DNA from: Heterocephalus glaber
Taxonomy: Eukaryota; Chordata; Mammalia; Rodentia; Bathyergidae
NCBI RefSeq assembly: GCF_000247695.1
Contig: NW_004624842.1
Location: 4,307,427-4,371,426, forward strand
Direction of reading: 5' to 3'
Length of the DNA stretch: 64,000 bases
The notes beneath the pieces were generated by a model, which worked only from the letters and a program-made list of their open reading frames with translations, did no database searches and was not told where the DNA came from. The translations under genes and the position numbers were made by a program. Positions 44,511 to 55,999 of this stretch are shown here, piece by piece (the first letter of the stretch is position 1; the number at the start of each line of letters is the position of its first letter).

Positions 44511-44552
44511 CTATATACCTGGTGTTCACCTGTACATCATTTGATGATACTC

Positions 44553-44636
44553 TTTTTTTTTTTTGCACATAGTGAGTGCTAGAGATCAAACCTCACATAT
44601 GTGAAGCAAGGCTCTACCTACTAAGCTACATCCAGC
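44553..44636 (-). mobile_element. Old ID SINE
   Basis: Antisense, CTAAGCTACATCCAGCC. Confidence 0.6.
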
Positions 44637-44763
44637 CTGATTATATTCTTTAAAGAGAAGTCATGTTTGTTGCAGTCCGCTTTTCAGAAGTTTTTTTTCC
44701 AGCTTTGAGGTTGAAAAGAATGAAGAAAAAAACATTAAAGCCACTAAGATCTGGTTGCTCTAC

Positions 44764-44817
<54 letters not shown>

Positions 44818-44818
44818 G
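44764..44818. repeat. (GT)n microsatellite
   Basis: About 55 bp of GT with one TTT interruption. Confidence 0.95.
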
Positions 44819-44917
44819 TTAAGTGAGCAATATCACAGTTTTAAATTCAAGCTCTTGAACCTACTTCTGAGGACTTTCATGAGCTTTTATTTCCCAAATA
44901 CTTCTTGTCTTTTTTTT

Positions 44918-45015
44918 TAAATTAAGTTTATTGATACATTTTAGGTATACATAATGATCACATTTATCATAGGGAATTTGTACCTGTACATGATACTACT
45001 TCCTTTTTTTTTTTA
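44918..45015 (-). mobile_element. L1 3' terminus, antisense
   Basis: Complement carries ATCAATAAACTT at the tail. Confidence 0.7.
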
Positions 45016-45269
45016 CTCTACTCTTTAAGTAAACATTTCATAAATACCTCCCCCTCCAGGGCTGCTGTTGGATACCAGGGGCACAAAGATGAATAAAGTA
45101 GAATCCCATCTTCAGGTGGCTCATAGTTCATGGATGAGGGTGCAGAGTGTGGTAAAGGAACTGAACAAATACAGGCCAAGTGGTTTGACATATGGAGGAG
45201 AAACAGCACGTGTGTGGAGTAGGTCAGGGAAGGTTTCATGACCAAGGTGGCATTTGGAAGAGTTGGTAG

Positions 45270-45884
45270 GCTTGCCCATTCTTGTCTTTGATGCTGATTT
45301 CTTTCATAAATAATAAAGAGATTTCTTTGACTGAAAAAATAGCAAATATAGATAAGATGCAGAATATATAAATCATGTGTGATCCTATTAACCAGATTAA
45401 GTGTCAGCAGTTTGCTACAAATAATTTAAGAATTTTGATATATGTTGGTATGTGTATAAGCACCATTTTCTGGCCAGCTTTTTTATTCTATTAAAATTGT
45501 AAAGATTAGCTACATTATTTTTTCTAATGTATATTCTATAATGTAGGTGTAATATCCTTGATTTATCTGTTCCATGTTAGCAGACATTTATATTGTTTAT
45601 ATATTCTAAATGGTGCTGACAGATAGGGAATTGGTGGAGGCATTCCCACAGGGAAGCACAAAGTGGTAGAAGTAGGAAAAGCCCCTGTGTGCATAAGTTT
45701 TAACAGCAGGTCATCCAGTCTGACACAGCATAAGGTAAGTCTCAGGAAGATTGTCCCTGACAGGTAACTTTGCTCCTGTTTGAAGTGCCTTTGGATGTCA
45801 CTTAGAAGAGTGGTACTTAATTGAATGTCAAAGGAAACTTGTCTTTTGATTACTCTAAGAAAATCGTTTTATCTGTAGGATAGT
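45270..45884. other. Intron 5 DNA, nothing recognised
   Basis: No exon or clear repeat. Confidence 0.4.
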
Positions 45885-46068
45885 GGCAGAGCCTTACTAT
45901 ATGCACAGTGTTTACATGCATTGTCTAACTGAATCACAACTCACAGACTTATGAAATAATCATTTTACAGATGAAGAAATGGAGGTTCAAAGGTGAGAAG
46001 TGATTTGCTTAGGTTCACCTTTCTGGAATTAGAACTTGGGTCTGACCCTAAAGCCCATGCTTCAAAAC
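45885..46068 (-). mobile_element. MIR SINE
   Basis: TTTTACAGATGAAGAAATGGAGG and AGAACTTGGGTCTGACC. Confidence 0.65.
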
Positions 46069-46500
46069 ACCTTCAAATTTGAGAATGGCTTTCCAGAACC
46101 ATTTTGCAAACTCTTAGGAAATGCCGCTTGCTATGTTCAACTTTCACCTCAGTTTGGGCCCTAAGTGCACCCACTCACACTGATCACCATTTCTGTTCTG
46201 AAGACATTGGTTTGTCCTCTACCTGAAGACATTTGGGGCTTAGACTTTATAGGCCAACTGAGGTCACTGCCCACTTTTCTCATGTTCACAGACTTTCTGT
46301 TGCATAGTTGGGGTACCAGGAGGCCTCTTCTTCCATGGCCCAGGAATTTGAAGTGTTTCGCACAGTTAACATGACATCCTGGATTTGTTGGCTCATGTCA
46401 GTTTTCCAAGGTTGGAATATCTGGAAGGGATGCTTTGCTCTTCATATTTTCTTTTGTGGTCACAACCTATTCTGTCTTTTCTCCCTTCTCTCTATAACAG

Positions 46501-46629
46501 ACAGAAGGAGTTACAAAGCGTTTGGCCGAAAAGAATGATTTTGTGATCTTCCTGTTTACACTGATGACGAGTAAGAAGACATTCTTACAAACAGCAACCC
46601 TCATTGAAGATATTTTGGGTGTTAAAAAG
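46501..46629 (+). CDS. TRPC4AP: TRPC4AP exon 6 (residues 177-219)
   Basis: Exon of 43 codons, phase 0 at both ends. The acceptor region reads CTATAACAG|ACAG, so a NAGNAG-like ambiguity of 4 nt exists; using the first AG keeps the frame. The donor is GTGAGC. It encodes TEGVTKRLAEKNDFVIFLFT and ends EDILGVKK. The length equals that of exon 2 (129 nt). The sequence is strongly conserved in TRPC4AP and follows exon 5 in frame. Confidence 0.95.
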
Positions 46630-46966
46630 GTGAGCTGTGTCCTCCAGCAGGTGTCTAACCAGGTGGGGATGTCTCAGACCATTGGATTCTCAAACTTGAA
46701 AAATGTAAAGAGCTCTTTTAAAAGGAATTCTTCCATACACTTAGTATTAAATTATTTTTTGTTACTAAGGTATACTCAAGTATAAAACTAGGTTATATTT
46801 CTTATATTAATGGATCTTTTATGACTGAAACCTAAATAAATATATAAGTTGGGTTCAAACTACTTATGAAACTTGAAACTTCAAATTGACTTGGTGAATT
46901 TAATGTTATGGCTGATGTCCTTTTGTTGAGATAAAATTGCTCCTCTTAAGTTATTATGGTACATAG

Positions 46967-47120
46967 CCAGGCGTGGTGGCACATTCCTGTAATCCCAGCA
47001 CTTGGGAAGCTGAGGGAGGAGGATTGGTTTGAGTTTGAGGCCAGCCTGAGCTATGTAGTGAGCTCAAGGCCAGCCTAAATTACACAGTGAGACCCTGTTT
47101 CAAAAACAAAACAAACAAAA
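46967..47120 (+). mobile_element. B1 SINE
   Basis: B1 with duplication and AAAAC tail, close to consensus. Confidence 0.88.
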
Positions 47121-47331
47121 AACCCTGCCAAAATTATTATGCCACAAATTTGTTTTGGTGTACTTGTACTGTTGCATGCCGTGCAGTGACTACTCTCAAA
47201 CCATTTCTCTATAGTTGAACTGCTGTGAAACCTTTATTTATTAGTCAGTTCCCCATGGTTGTCATTTTGGCCTTTGTCTAAGGTCACCTCTGTTTTTTCT
47301 TGCCAGTTTTTAATAATTAAAGTTGATCACC

Positions 47332-47383
47332 TGCCTGGCAAGCATGAAGCCCTGAGTTCGATTTCTGGTACCAAAAAAGAAAA
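47332..47383 (+). mobile_element. 5'-truncated ID SINE
   Basis: AAAGTTGAT on both sides; body starts at CACCTGCCTGGCAAGC. Confidence 0.8.
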
Positions 47384-47576
47384 AGTTGATTAATTGGCAT
47401 CTACACAAGAGACAGAAATGTAAGCAGTGAATTCCTGCCACTTGGTCATAAGGTGGACATTCAGATGATCTATAGCTTTTTAAAAAAAATTATAATCAAA
47501 ATGAAAACACTGAATGAAAATTTTTTCACAGACCTCTATTAGTCACTATGTTAGAATTTTGTGGGGAGGGGATTGT

Positions 47577-47720
47577 GGTTTTTTTGGTTTTTTGAAACAG
47601 GATCTCAGGCTGGCCTTGAACTCACCGTGTAGCCCCGGCTGGCCTTGAATTCTTAGAGATTCTTCTGCCTCAGCCTTCCGAATGCTGGGATTACAGAGGA
47701 GCTCTTCCATGCCCAGCTAC
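47577..47720 (-). mobile_element. B1 SINE
   Basis: Antisense B1 with duplication. Confidence 0.85.
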
Positions 47721-48193
47721 TATGTTAGATTTTGGATAATGCTTGTTAGGACCTGGAGCTTACCTCTCCAGGCTTATTCCAAGCCTCCATGTTGGTTGCT
47801 GGTTAGCACAGATTTCTTCCTTTTGTTGCTAAGCAGCCTCCTTGAGGTTGCCATTGCAGGGAAGAGGGTACCTATGCACAGCTGTCCTTTCTGTTTCTCT
47901 ACCATGCTTCCCCAGGCCTTGCTTGTCGTTGCCTAGGCAGAAGCAGCACAAATGGCCCTGTGTCTGTAGGAACTATTTGGAGCTGTGTACAGGCCCCAGA
48001 CAAACCCTCTGTGTCCTCTGATGAAAAGGCTTTGTTATTTTTCCAGTCATTGTGTGCTCTGGCCTGAGTGGATGAGGGTGCCTCCATGGCAGAAACAGCA
48101 GGCTCCTCAGCAGCCTCCACATAGGAGGCAGTGATTGCTCCTCTCTTTTTCCACCTGTTCTCTCATGTCCTCGCATTCCTTTTCCTTTTTCTT

Positions 48194-48275
48194 CTTTTTT
48201 GGTACTGGGGATCAAACTCGGGACCTTGTGCTTGTGAGACAGGCAGTGGCACCACTGAGCTAAATCCCTGGCCCT
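48194..48275 (-). mobile_element. ID SINE
   Basis: Antisense; CTTTTT on both sides. Confidence 0.85.
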
Positions 48276-48414
48276 CCTTTTTATCTTGCCAAAAATGATG
48301 ATGGGTTCTACTGTACTTTATGGATATGTTGGTGCCATTTGTAAGGGTAGGTAGACACCAAAACAAAAGGAGAAACACAAACTATAAAGTGAGAAAATGT
48401 ATTTGGAGTCATGC

Positions 48415-48625
48415 AGCTATGGATTGGTACTCAGAATTTGTAAAGAATTCTTACAAATCAGTGTGAAAGGCAAATAGCCTAGTCAAAAAATAAGCAATAA
48501 TATGAATAAGCATTTCAGAGAAGAGAAGTGGGCCATAACTATGAGAAGATGCTTAACTTCATTGATTAACAAGGTAATGCAAATCCCATACGGTAAGGGG
48601 GAGAGCAAGCATTTGGAGCAGATGT
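48415..48625 (+). mobile_element. Old L1 ORF2 3' fragment, sense
   Basis: GAATTTGTAAAGAATTCTTACAA...ATGCTTAACTTCATTGATTAACAAGGTAATGCAAATC matches the ORF2 end. Confidence 0.6.
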
Positions 48626-48927
48626 ATCAATAGAAACATTGACATACTGCAGATTTGTTTTATATCAGCAGAATATGTTTATACTTTCTTTGATTTTATG
48701 CTTGAAGGTGCACATACCCTGTGCCCCAGCACCTAGAGAAGCTCTGCCCAAGGGCTGAGGTATCAGTTTGTATTTTGTAATGGGTCACCTGTTACCTGTG
48801 CCTGAGCACCTGGAGGGGGTTCGGTTCTAAAATAGTGATTCTGAGAAATGAAAACACCAGATTGAATCCAGGAGATCAGAGTGTATCAGGTAAGGGTATT
48901 GTTTGAAAACATTTTTGTTCCATATTT

Positions 48928-48985
48928 TATATATATAAACTATATATATAGAGAGAGAGAGAGAGAGAGTTTTGTATATATATTA
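48928..48985. repeat. (TA)n and (GA)n tracts
   Basis: TATATATA followed by about 20 bp of GA. Confidence 0.85.
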
Positions 48986-49939
48986 TATCTTGTAACTATA
49001 CACACATACATACGTTCCAACATGTATCTTTATTGGGTTGTGATGAAAAATATATTTCTTATTCTTGGTCATTGTCAGAACAATTTACAAGTTACTTCCC
49101 AAGAAATCTGCAAATGTGCACCCTGTGAACACATGTGCAGCTAGTAATGTTCAAGAATATTTATAGTGTCATTGTTTCAGAGCAAAAGAACTGAAAGCAA
49201 GTCTATAATCCATGACTTCATAAAATGGAATATCATAAACTATGTACAGTATTAGAAATGAACAAACTTGCTTTTTAATAGAAGAGTAATAAATAATTCA
49301 CAGCAATGGTTACCTCTGACAGAGACAGAAAGATGCAATAGTAAATGCACACATAGCTATTCATTTTGTTATGCTGCATAAAATATGTTGTATATGTAAA
49401 TATTATATAAAAGTTTAAACATAAAACGTGGGCTTGGTGTGATATGACTGAGTTGGGGAAAGCAGAACTGATAAGCTGAAAATCAGTTACCTCACATCTA
49501 TGTGTATTGACCTGGGAAGGAAAGACCAAGCTGCAGGCAGCTGCTGCCAAATGCTCATTCCACAGCAGACCTCTGTCCTCTTCTATTAGAAATAGAGGGC
49601 AGTGGGATTCACAAGGGCATTCAGGAATCATTTGCTTGTTTAATTTACTGATTCCCTTTGCTGCCAGATGTGTGCATTAGCTCCCCCCCCCCCAAAAAAA
49701 CAGTGTTAGATTATTTGGGAAATAGATGCAGAAGCAAGTAATTACAAATCTGTGTTACATGCAGTGACAGAAAACTGCCTGTCCCAGAAAGTAAATCAGT
49801 GTGGTAAAGGATAGCAGGTATTATCTGAGCAATACAAGGACAATTTAAAATGAGAAAAGCACACACATTTGTAGATTTTAAGGAAAAAGTTGAGACTATA
49901 ACCAAATAAGAGACATCAATATTTATAATAAAAGCTAGT

Positions 49940-50525
49940 ATATTAGTCAGCTTTTTATCACTATGACTAAATACCTGACACAAGCTACTTAATAAGAAAA
50001 GAGGTTTGTTTAGATCACAGATCTGGAAGTACAAAGCTCAGGGCCTATGGCAGGCAGCAATGTGGAAGTGTAATACAAAGGAGCAGGAAGATTACACTTT
50101 GAGCTGGGAAGCAGAGAGACTGGATGGACCCAAACTCAGGCTTTTTATAACAGCCCCCTCCAAAGGACCACAATGGAGTCCCAGGCAGACTCCCTTCCAA
50201 GGAGACCCCAGTGTCTCAAGGACCTCCCAATAGGCCACTGTGGTAGGCATGCCCGCCTGCAGGCCACAGGTTGGACACACCTGTGTCATAATAAAATATT
50301 TAAAAGCAGAGGAAGTTTGTTACTTAGATACATTAACCATATTATCTATTTTGTATGTGGCCAAAGACCATTCTCACTCACTGAGCTCAGGCGAGCCAAA
50401 CAGTTCCAGCTCATGGGCAGCAGCTTGTACATGCCTGCTCTGCCCCCTCCAGGAGTGCCACCCTTTAAAGCAAATTCTAGTTTATGGACCTTTGGTGGGA
50501 CACAAACCATATTCAAATCATAGCA
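49940..50525 (-). mobile_element. MaLR LTR, antisense, with hAT-like insert
   Basis: CACTATGACTAAATACCTGAC start and ACACAAACCATATTCAAATC end. At 50225-50410 GGTTGGACACACCTG and following sequence resemble a hAT-type repeat. Confidence 0.5.
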
Positions 50526-50639
50526 GCTAGGAATAGAAGAAAAATTCTCTAACTTGATATGAAGTATCAAAATTTATAGTAAACATTAACTTGAAGCTTT
50601 GAAAATACTTCTTAAAATAAAGAAAAAGACAATACTGGC

Positions 50640-51180
50640 TCTCATGTCCTCTAGATAAATGGTCACCTGTATGTACATACAAGGAACATCTGTAGGAATG
50701 TTCATTACAACCTAGTTTAAGTTGAAATGCATATAAAAAGAATAATTAAAATTGTGGAGTAAAGCAATAAAAAAAATTGAGCTGGAGCTATTTGGGTCAG
50801 TGTTGATTGAATTAGAAGTAAGCATGAGGCCAAGCTTGGTGGTGCACACCGGTAGTCCAAGCACTGGAGAGGCTGAGGCAGGAGGATCATAAGTTCAAGG
50901 CCAGCATGGGCTACATAGTTTAGAAAGTAAGACAGTATCATATTTATACTGGCCATACAGAGCAATGTCATATAGTTTAATGGACATATTTAGAAGAATA
51001 AAAACATGCCCTGGGAATAATAAACACAAAGTTAAAAATAATAGGAACCTCTGGGCAGAGAAAAGGAAATGTAACTGGGTGGGGATACGCAGAGGCCTTC
51101 GCTTTCATTTGAAATATTTTATTTCTTAAAAAGAAAAACAAATATATAGCAAGAATGGTGATTTATGATTTATAAAACTT
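50640..51180 (+). mobile_element. Old L1 3' region, sense
   Basis: GGAATGTTCATTACAAC...GTAACTGGGTGGGGATACGC...ATATTTTATTTCTTAAAAAG, split by a B1. Confidence 0.5.
50827..50945 (+). mobile_element. B1 SINE
   Basis: B1 with truncated 3' end. Confidence 0.75.
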
Positions 51181-51284
51181 AAATGGTTGAGTTTGGTTTT
51201 TTTTTGTGTTGTTTTTTAATAGGCAATATGTGTCACAAGAGCAAAAGTAGAAAATGGGACCATAGGTGTCCGAGGATAAATTTA

Positions 51285-51405
51285 AAGGACAATTCTTTGA
51301 AATAGGTTATCCCATTTTACAAATATCAGGGAAAGAGGACAGATTCCATGACTTGAGATCTAAAGTTGCACAACTGCCAACTGCAGAGCCGGGATTTGAA
51401 CCTAA
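51285..51405 (-). mobile_element. MIR SINE
   Basis: TATCCCATTTTACAAATATCAGGG and GCAGAGCCGGGATTTGAACC, 120 bp before exon 7. Confidence 0.65.
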
Positions 51406-51526
51406 ATGGAAAACCCCCCTCACACATACACACACACACACTTGTGGGAGAATACAGGACAGGAGGGCACATACGGTCTCTGGAGTGGACTGAGCACAGG
51501 GATTATTTTATTTGTGTCTTCTGTAG

Positions 51527-51734
51527 GAAATGATCCGACTAGATGAAGTTCCCAATCTGAGTTCCTTAGTATCCAATTTTGACCAGCAACAGCTTGCTAA
51601 TTTCTGCCGGATTCTGGCTGTCACCATTTCAGAGATGGATACAGGGAATGATGACAAGCACACACTTCTTGCCAAAAATGCTCAGCAGAAGAAGAGCTTG
51701 AGCTTGGGGCCTTCTGCAGCTGAAATCAACCAAG
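51527..51734 (+). CDS. TRPC4AP: TRPC4AP exon 7 (residues 220-288)
   Basis: Largest exon in the window, 208 nt: 69 codons plus one G left for the next codon. Acceptor TTCTGTAG, donor GTAAAG. It encodes EMIRLDEVPNLSSLVSNFDQ at its start and ends GPSAAEINQ, matching TRPC4AP. The donor is weaker than the others (GTAAAG). The phase-1 overhang requires exon 8, which is not seen in the 12.3 kb that follow. Exons 1-7 together give 865 nt. Confidence 0.95.
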
Positions 51735-52029
51735 GTAAAGTCTCCAGTTGTCAGAATTTTGAGACAGTAGCTCTGAGACCCTTCCTACATCATTTAGGCC
51801 TTTTAATGTCTCTAGAGATTGATGTGTGAGGTCTCCTAAGGTCCACTTGTAGAGTATGTAAAATTTATGTGTATCTTTTTATTTTGGAGGAGCAAATTCT
51901 ATAGCTTTCATTAGGTTTTTGAATGAGTTCAGAATCTCAGAAACACCCCACTCTTTATGAGAATTACAAGTGCATATACTTGTGACCTACTAAGCCTTGT
52001 CTGGGCCTTTATCTTAAATATATGAGATA

Positions 52030-52124
52030 TAAGGGCCGGGGATTTAGCTCAGTGGTTTTGCTGCCTGCTGCGCAAGCACAAGGACCCAAGTTTGATTCCC
52101 AGTACCAAAAAAAAAAAAAAAAAA
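52030..52124 (+). mobile_element. ID SINE
   Basis: TATGAGATATA on both sides; A22 tail; GCTGCGCAAGCACAAGGACC subfamily. Confidence 0.9.
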
Positions 52125-52129
52125 AAGAT

Positions 52130-52520
52130 ATGAGATATATCAAGGTTGTTCATGGCAACATTATTTGTAATAACAAGTGACCGGAGACAGCCCAAATGTT
52201 CATTAACAGAATATTTATGTAATGGTAAATTTTATAGGTTTTTAAAAGATGAACATCTGTATGTACTGGTATAGAAAAAAATCTCCCAAGATATATTAAT
52301 GATGAAAAGGAAAAGGCAGAAGAGTGTGTATAACATGACACTTTTTTACTAAGGTGTGCCATATGTAACTAACGTTACCCATAAAGAAACTGAAAGAGTG
52401 TATAAGAACCATAAAGTGATTACTTGCTAGAAAGAGGCTAGTAACAGTAGAGCAGCAGGAGTGGCAGTGGGACTTCTTAGTGTATTCTTACATATGGTGC
52501 TTGATTTAGAACCATGTGAG
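52130..52520 (+). mobile_element. Old L1 3' region, sense
   Basis: GGCAACATTATTTGTAATAACAAG...CAAATGTTCATTAACAGAATA resembles L1M 3' sequence. Confidence 0.5.
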
Positions 52521-52650
52521 TGTATTAATTTAAAAAAGCACACTGTTCTAACCAGCCTACCCCAATGTATTTCTTTTCAGTCACAAAAGAACTCTTGTTA
52601 CTAATAAATATCCTGGCTTGAGCAGGTTTTGGGGAAACTAGGTATACATC

Positions 52651-52663
52651 CAGCCATAAAATT

Positions 52664-52694
<31 letters not shown>

Positions 52695-54679
52695 TTNNNN
52701 NNNNNNNNNNNNNNNNNNNNNNNNNNNNNNNNNNNNNNNNNNNNNNNNNNNNNNNNNNNNNNNNNNNNNNNNNNNNNNNNNNNNNNNNNNNNNNNNNNNN
52801 NNNNNNNNNNNNNNNNNNNNNNNNNNNNNNNNNNNNNNNNNNNNNNNNNNNNNNNNNNNNNNNNNNNNNNNNNNNNNNNNNNNNNNNNNNNNNNNNNNNN
52901 NNNNNNNNNNNNNNNNNNNNNNNNNNNNNNNNNNNNNNNNNNNNNNNNNNNNNNNNNNNNNNNNNNNNNNNNNNNNNNNNNNNNNNNNNNNNNNNNNNNN
53001 NNNNNNNNNNNNNNNNNNNNNNNNNNNNNNNNNNNNNNNNNNNNNNNNNNNNNNNNNNNNNNNNNNNNNNNNNNNNNNNNNNNNNNNNNNNNNNNNNNNN
53101 NNNNNNNNNNNNNNNNNNNNNNNNNNNNNNNNNNNNNNNNNNNNNNNNNNNNNNNNNNNNNNNNNNNNNNNNNNNNNNNNNNNNNNNNNNNNNNNNNNNN
53201 NNNNNNNNNNNNNNNNNNNNNNNNNNNNNNNNNNNNNNNNNNNNNNNNNNNNNNNNNNNNNNNNNNNNNNNNNNNNNNNNNNNNNNNNNNNNNNNNNNNN
53301 NNNNNNNNNNNNNNNNNNNNNNNNNNNNNNNNNNNNNNNNNNNNNNNNNNNNNNNNNNNNNNNNNNNNNNNNNNNNNNNNNNNNNNNNNNNNNNNNNNNN
53401 NNNNNNNNNNNNNNNNNNNNNNNNNNNNNNNNNNNNNNNNNNNNNNNNNNNNNNNNNNNNNNNNNNNNNNNNNNNNNNNNNNNNNNNNNNNNNNNNNNNN
53501 NNNNNNNNNNNNNNNNNNNNNNNNNNNNNNNNNNNNNNNNNNNNNNNNNNNNNNNNNNNNNNNNNNNNNNNNNNNNNNNNNNNNNNNNNNNNNNNNNNNN
53601 NNNNNNNNNNNNNNNNNNNNNNNNNNNNNNNNNNNNNNNNNNNNNNNNNNNNNNNNNNNNNNNNNNNNNNNNNNNNNNNNNACAGCTGCTAAAAATTTTT
53701 CCCACATTGTAGGTTGTCTCTTAGCTCTGTTGGTGGTTTCTCTTGCAGTGCAGAAGCTTTTTAATAAGATGAGATCGCCATTGTTGATTCTTTATGCTAG
53801 TTCTCATGCTACTGAGGTTTTGTTCATGAAGTCTTTTCCTATGCCAATGTCTTCAAGAGTTCTACGTAACTTATCTTCTAGCAAGTTTAGTGCTTCTGTT
53901 TTAATATTTAGATCTTTAATCCACTTTGATCTTAGTTTAGTGCATGGTGATAGATATGGGTCTAGTTTTAATCTTTGGGAGGTTGAAATCCAGTTTTTCC
54001 AACACCATTTATTAAATAGGCTATATTTCCTCCAATGAGGGTGGTTGGCACCTTTGTCAAAGATGAGGTGGCTGAGTATGTCTGGAGTTGTTTATGCATT
54101 TTTTAATCTATTCCACTGATCCTCGGGTCTGTTTCTTTGCCAGTACCATGCTGTTTTTATCACAGTAGCTCTGTAGTATAGTTTCAAGTTGAAGATTGTG
54201 ATACCCCTGCCATGTCTGTGTTACCTAGAATTTCTTTTGCTATTCTAGTTCTCTTCTGGCTCCAAATGAATTTTTGGATTGTTTTCTCTAGTTCTGCGAA
54301 ATATATTGTTGGAATTTTAATCGGCACTGCATTAAATCTGTATAGCAGTTTTGGAAGTATGGCCATTTTCACTATATTGGTTCTTCCTACCCAGGAACAA
54401 GGGATGTCTTTCCATTTTCTTGTATCCTCTTCGATCTCTTTTATCAGAGTGCTATAGTTTTCAGTGTAGAGGTCTTTTGCTTCCTTTGTCAGCTTCATTC
54501 CTAGATATTTCATGTTTTTGGATGCTACTATAAAAGGAATTGTTTCCCTAATTTCTCTCTCAGTGAGTCTGTTATTTGTGTACAAGAAAGCTATTGTCTT
54601 TTGAGTGTTGATCGTGTATCCAGCTACTCTACTGAATCTGTCAATTAAGTCTAGAAGTCTTTTCAGCCATAAGATTTTA
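52651..54679 (-). mobile_element. 5'-truncated L1 containing the assembly gap
   Basis: Antisense L1. The left boundary is a (TTTA)n tail at about 52667-52696, the right boundary about 54663. Both are flanked by CAGCCATAAAATTTTA (52651-52666) and CAGCCATAAGATTTTA (54664-54679). Visible body 53682-54663 encodes a decayed ORF2 region after the reverse transcriptase active site (antisense frame 54184-54585, with [20 protein letters not shown]). The gap covers the 3' part. Confidence 0.85.
52697..53681. other. Assembly gap (Ns)
   Basis: 985 undetermined bases. Open frames reported across it are artefacts. Flanking sequence shows it falls inside an antisense L1. Confidence 1.
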
Positions 54680-54693
54680 GATGATTCATTTTT

Positions 54694-54774
54694 TTTTTTT
54701 GGTACCGGGGATTGAACGCTGGTCCTTGCGCTTGCGCAGCAGGCGGCAAAACCACTGAGCTAAATCCCCGGCCC
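54694..54774 (-). mobile_element. ID SINE
   Basis: Duplication TAGATGATTCATTTTT (54678-54693) / TAGGTGATTCATTTTT (54775-54790). Confidence 0.9.
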
Positions 54775-54892
54775 TAGGTGATTCATTTTTGAACTGAAAC
54801 ATTTATGTATTTCAAAAGATAGTTTTCTTGTTTTGTTTTACTTATTTTTTGGTTTTAGTATATGTGCTGCCAAAGCAAGCACTTTATTTTTT

Positions 54893-55033
54893 GATTTTTT
54901 GAGACAGAGTCTCTCTATGTAGGTCAGGCTATCCTTGAACTCAGTACATAGCCCCTCAAACTCATGGCTTGGTGATCCTCCTGCCTCAGCTTCCTGAGTA
55001 CTGGGATTACAGGCATGTCTTACCATACCTGAT
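54893..55033 (-). mobile_element. B1 SINE
   Basis: Antisense B1 with duplication. Confidence 0.85.
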
Positions 55034-55039
55034 ACAAAA

Positions 55040-55535
55040 GCTAGTTCTTGAATATTAACAGCTAGAAATTCAGAAATCAAATTGTTGATACAGACACATA
55101 TCATTTTGTTCCTTGGAGTTAACAACAACAAAAATGGTAAAGCAATAAAAACGCAGTAGAAAGCTGTGTCCATTCCAAGGCAGCCTTCATGCTGCCCTGA
55201 AGAGCAGTTGGCTGGTATGTGGAACCTATGCTGGCTCTGCAGAGTTGTGAGTTCCCTGCAGCAGCCTCCCTTCACAATCCTGAATGCTCCTCCATTAACT
55301 CTGTTAACGGCCAGGCCACCCTAACTGTGCTTTGTAGGTATGAAGGAATATAATTTTACATGTCCTATGTTAAAACATAAGTATGTGGGCTCTGTGAGCT
55401 CCAGAAGAGTGGTTCTCCCTCCAGGGTTGCTTTTTCTCCTGTATCTATGGAGAAAGCGCTTCCTTGGTTGGTATCAGATTTTCTTCCCCGTCTTACAACT
55501 TTTGGGAAGTTCTCAGTGTATTAAGCCTTAAAAAT
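55040..55535. other. Intron 7 DNA, nothing recognised
   Basis: Unique-looking; no match to TRPC4AP exon 8. Confidence 0.4.
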
Positions 55536-55894
55536 GCATATTTTTATTTTTATTTTATCCCCTCCCCTTCCTATGTACAGAAACTTTGTTTCCATTTTTC
55601 CTTCTATTTTCACTTTTTTTTTCTTGTCCCTTCCTTCCTCCCTCCCTCCTCTCTTGTTCCCTTTCCCATTTGAATATTTTCTTCCCATTTCCCAGTAACT
55701 GTTAGACATTTTAGTCCTTATTTCCACTTTTGGTTTCTCACACCAGAGAAACAATGTGATATGTAAACATGTGTGTCGGATTTATTGCACTTAAGAGTAT
55801 GGTTTCAGAGTCCGTCTATTTAGCTATAAATGTCTGAAGCTCATCCTTCTTTATGGCAGAGTAGTACTCCATTTTATAAAAAAACTATAGCTTC

Positions 55895-55999
55895 AGGCTG
55901 GGGATTTAGCTCAGTGGTTTCGCAGCCTGCTGTGCAAACACAAGGACACAAGTTCAATCCCTGGTTAAAAAAAAAAAACAAACAAACAAACAAAAAAAC
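55895..55999 (+). mobile_element. ID SINE
   Basis: AAACTATAGCTTC on both sides (second copy 56000-56012); tail (CAAA)n. Confidence 0.88.

Noticed and set aside
44764..44818. (GT)n as a functional Z-DNA or regulatory element
   Set aside because: An ordinary intronic microsatellite; nothing nearby supports a function.
52629..54038. Long open frames on both strands across the gap
   Set aside because: They are made of Ns; only short ends are real sequence, and those are L1 and a (TTTA)n tail.
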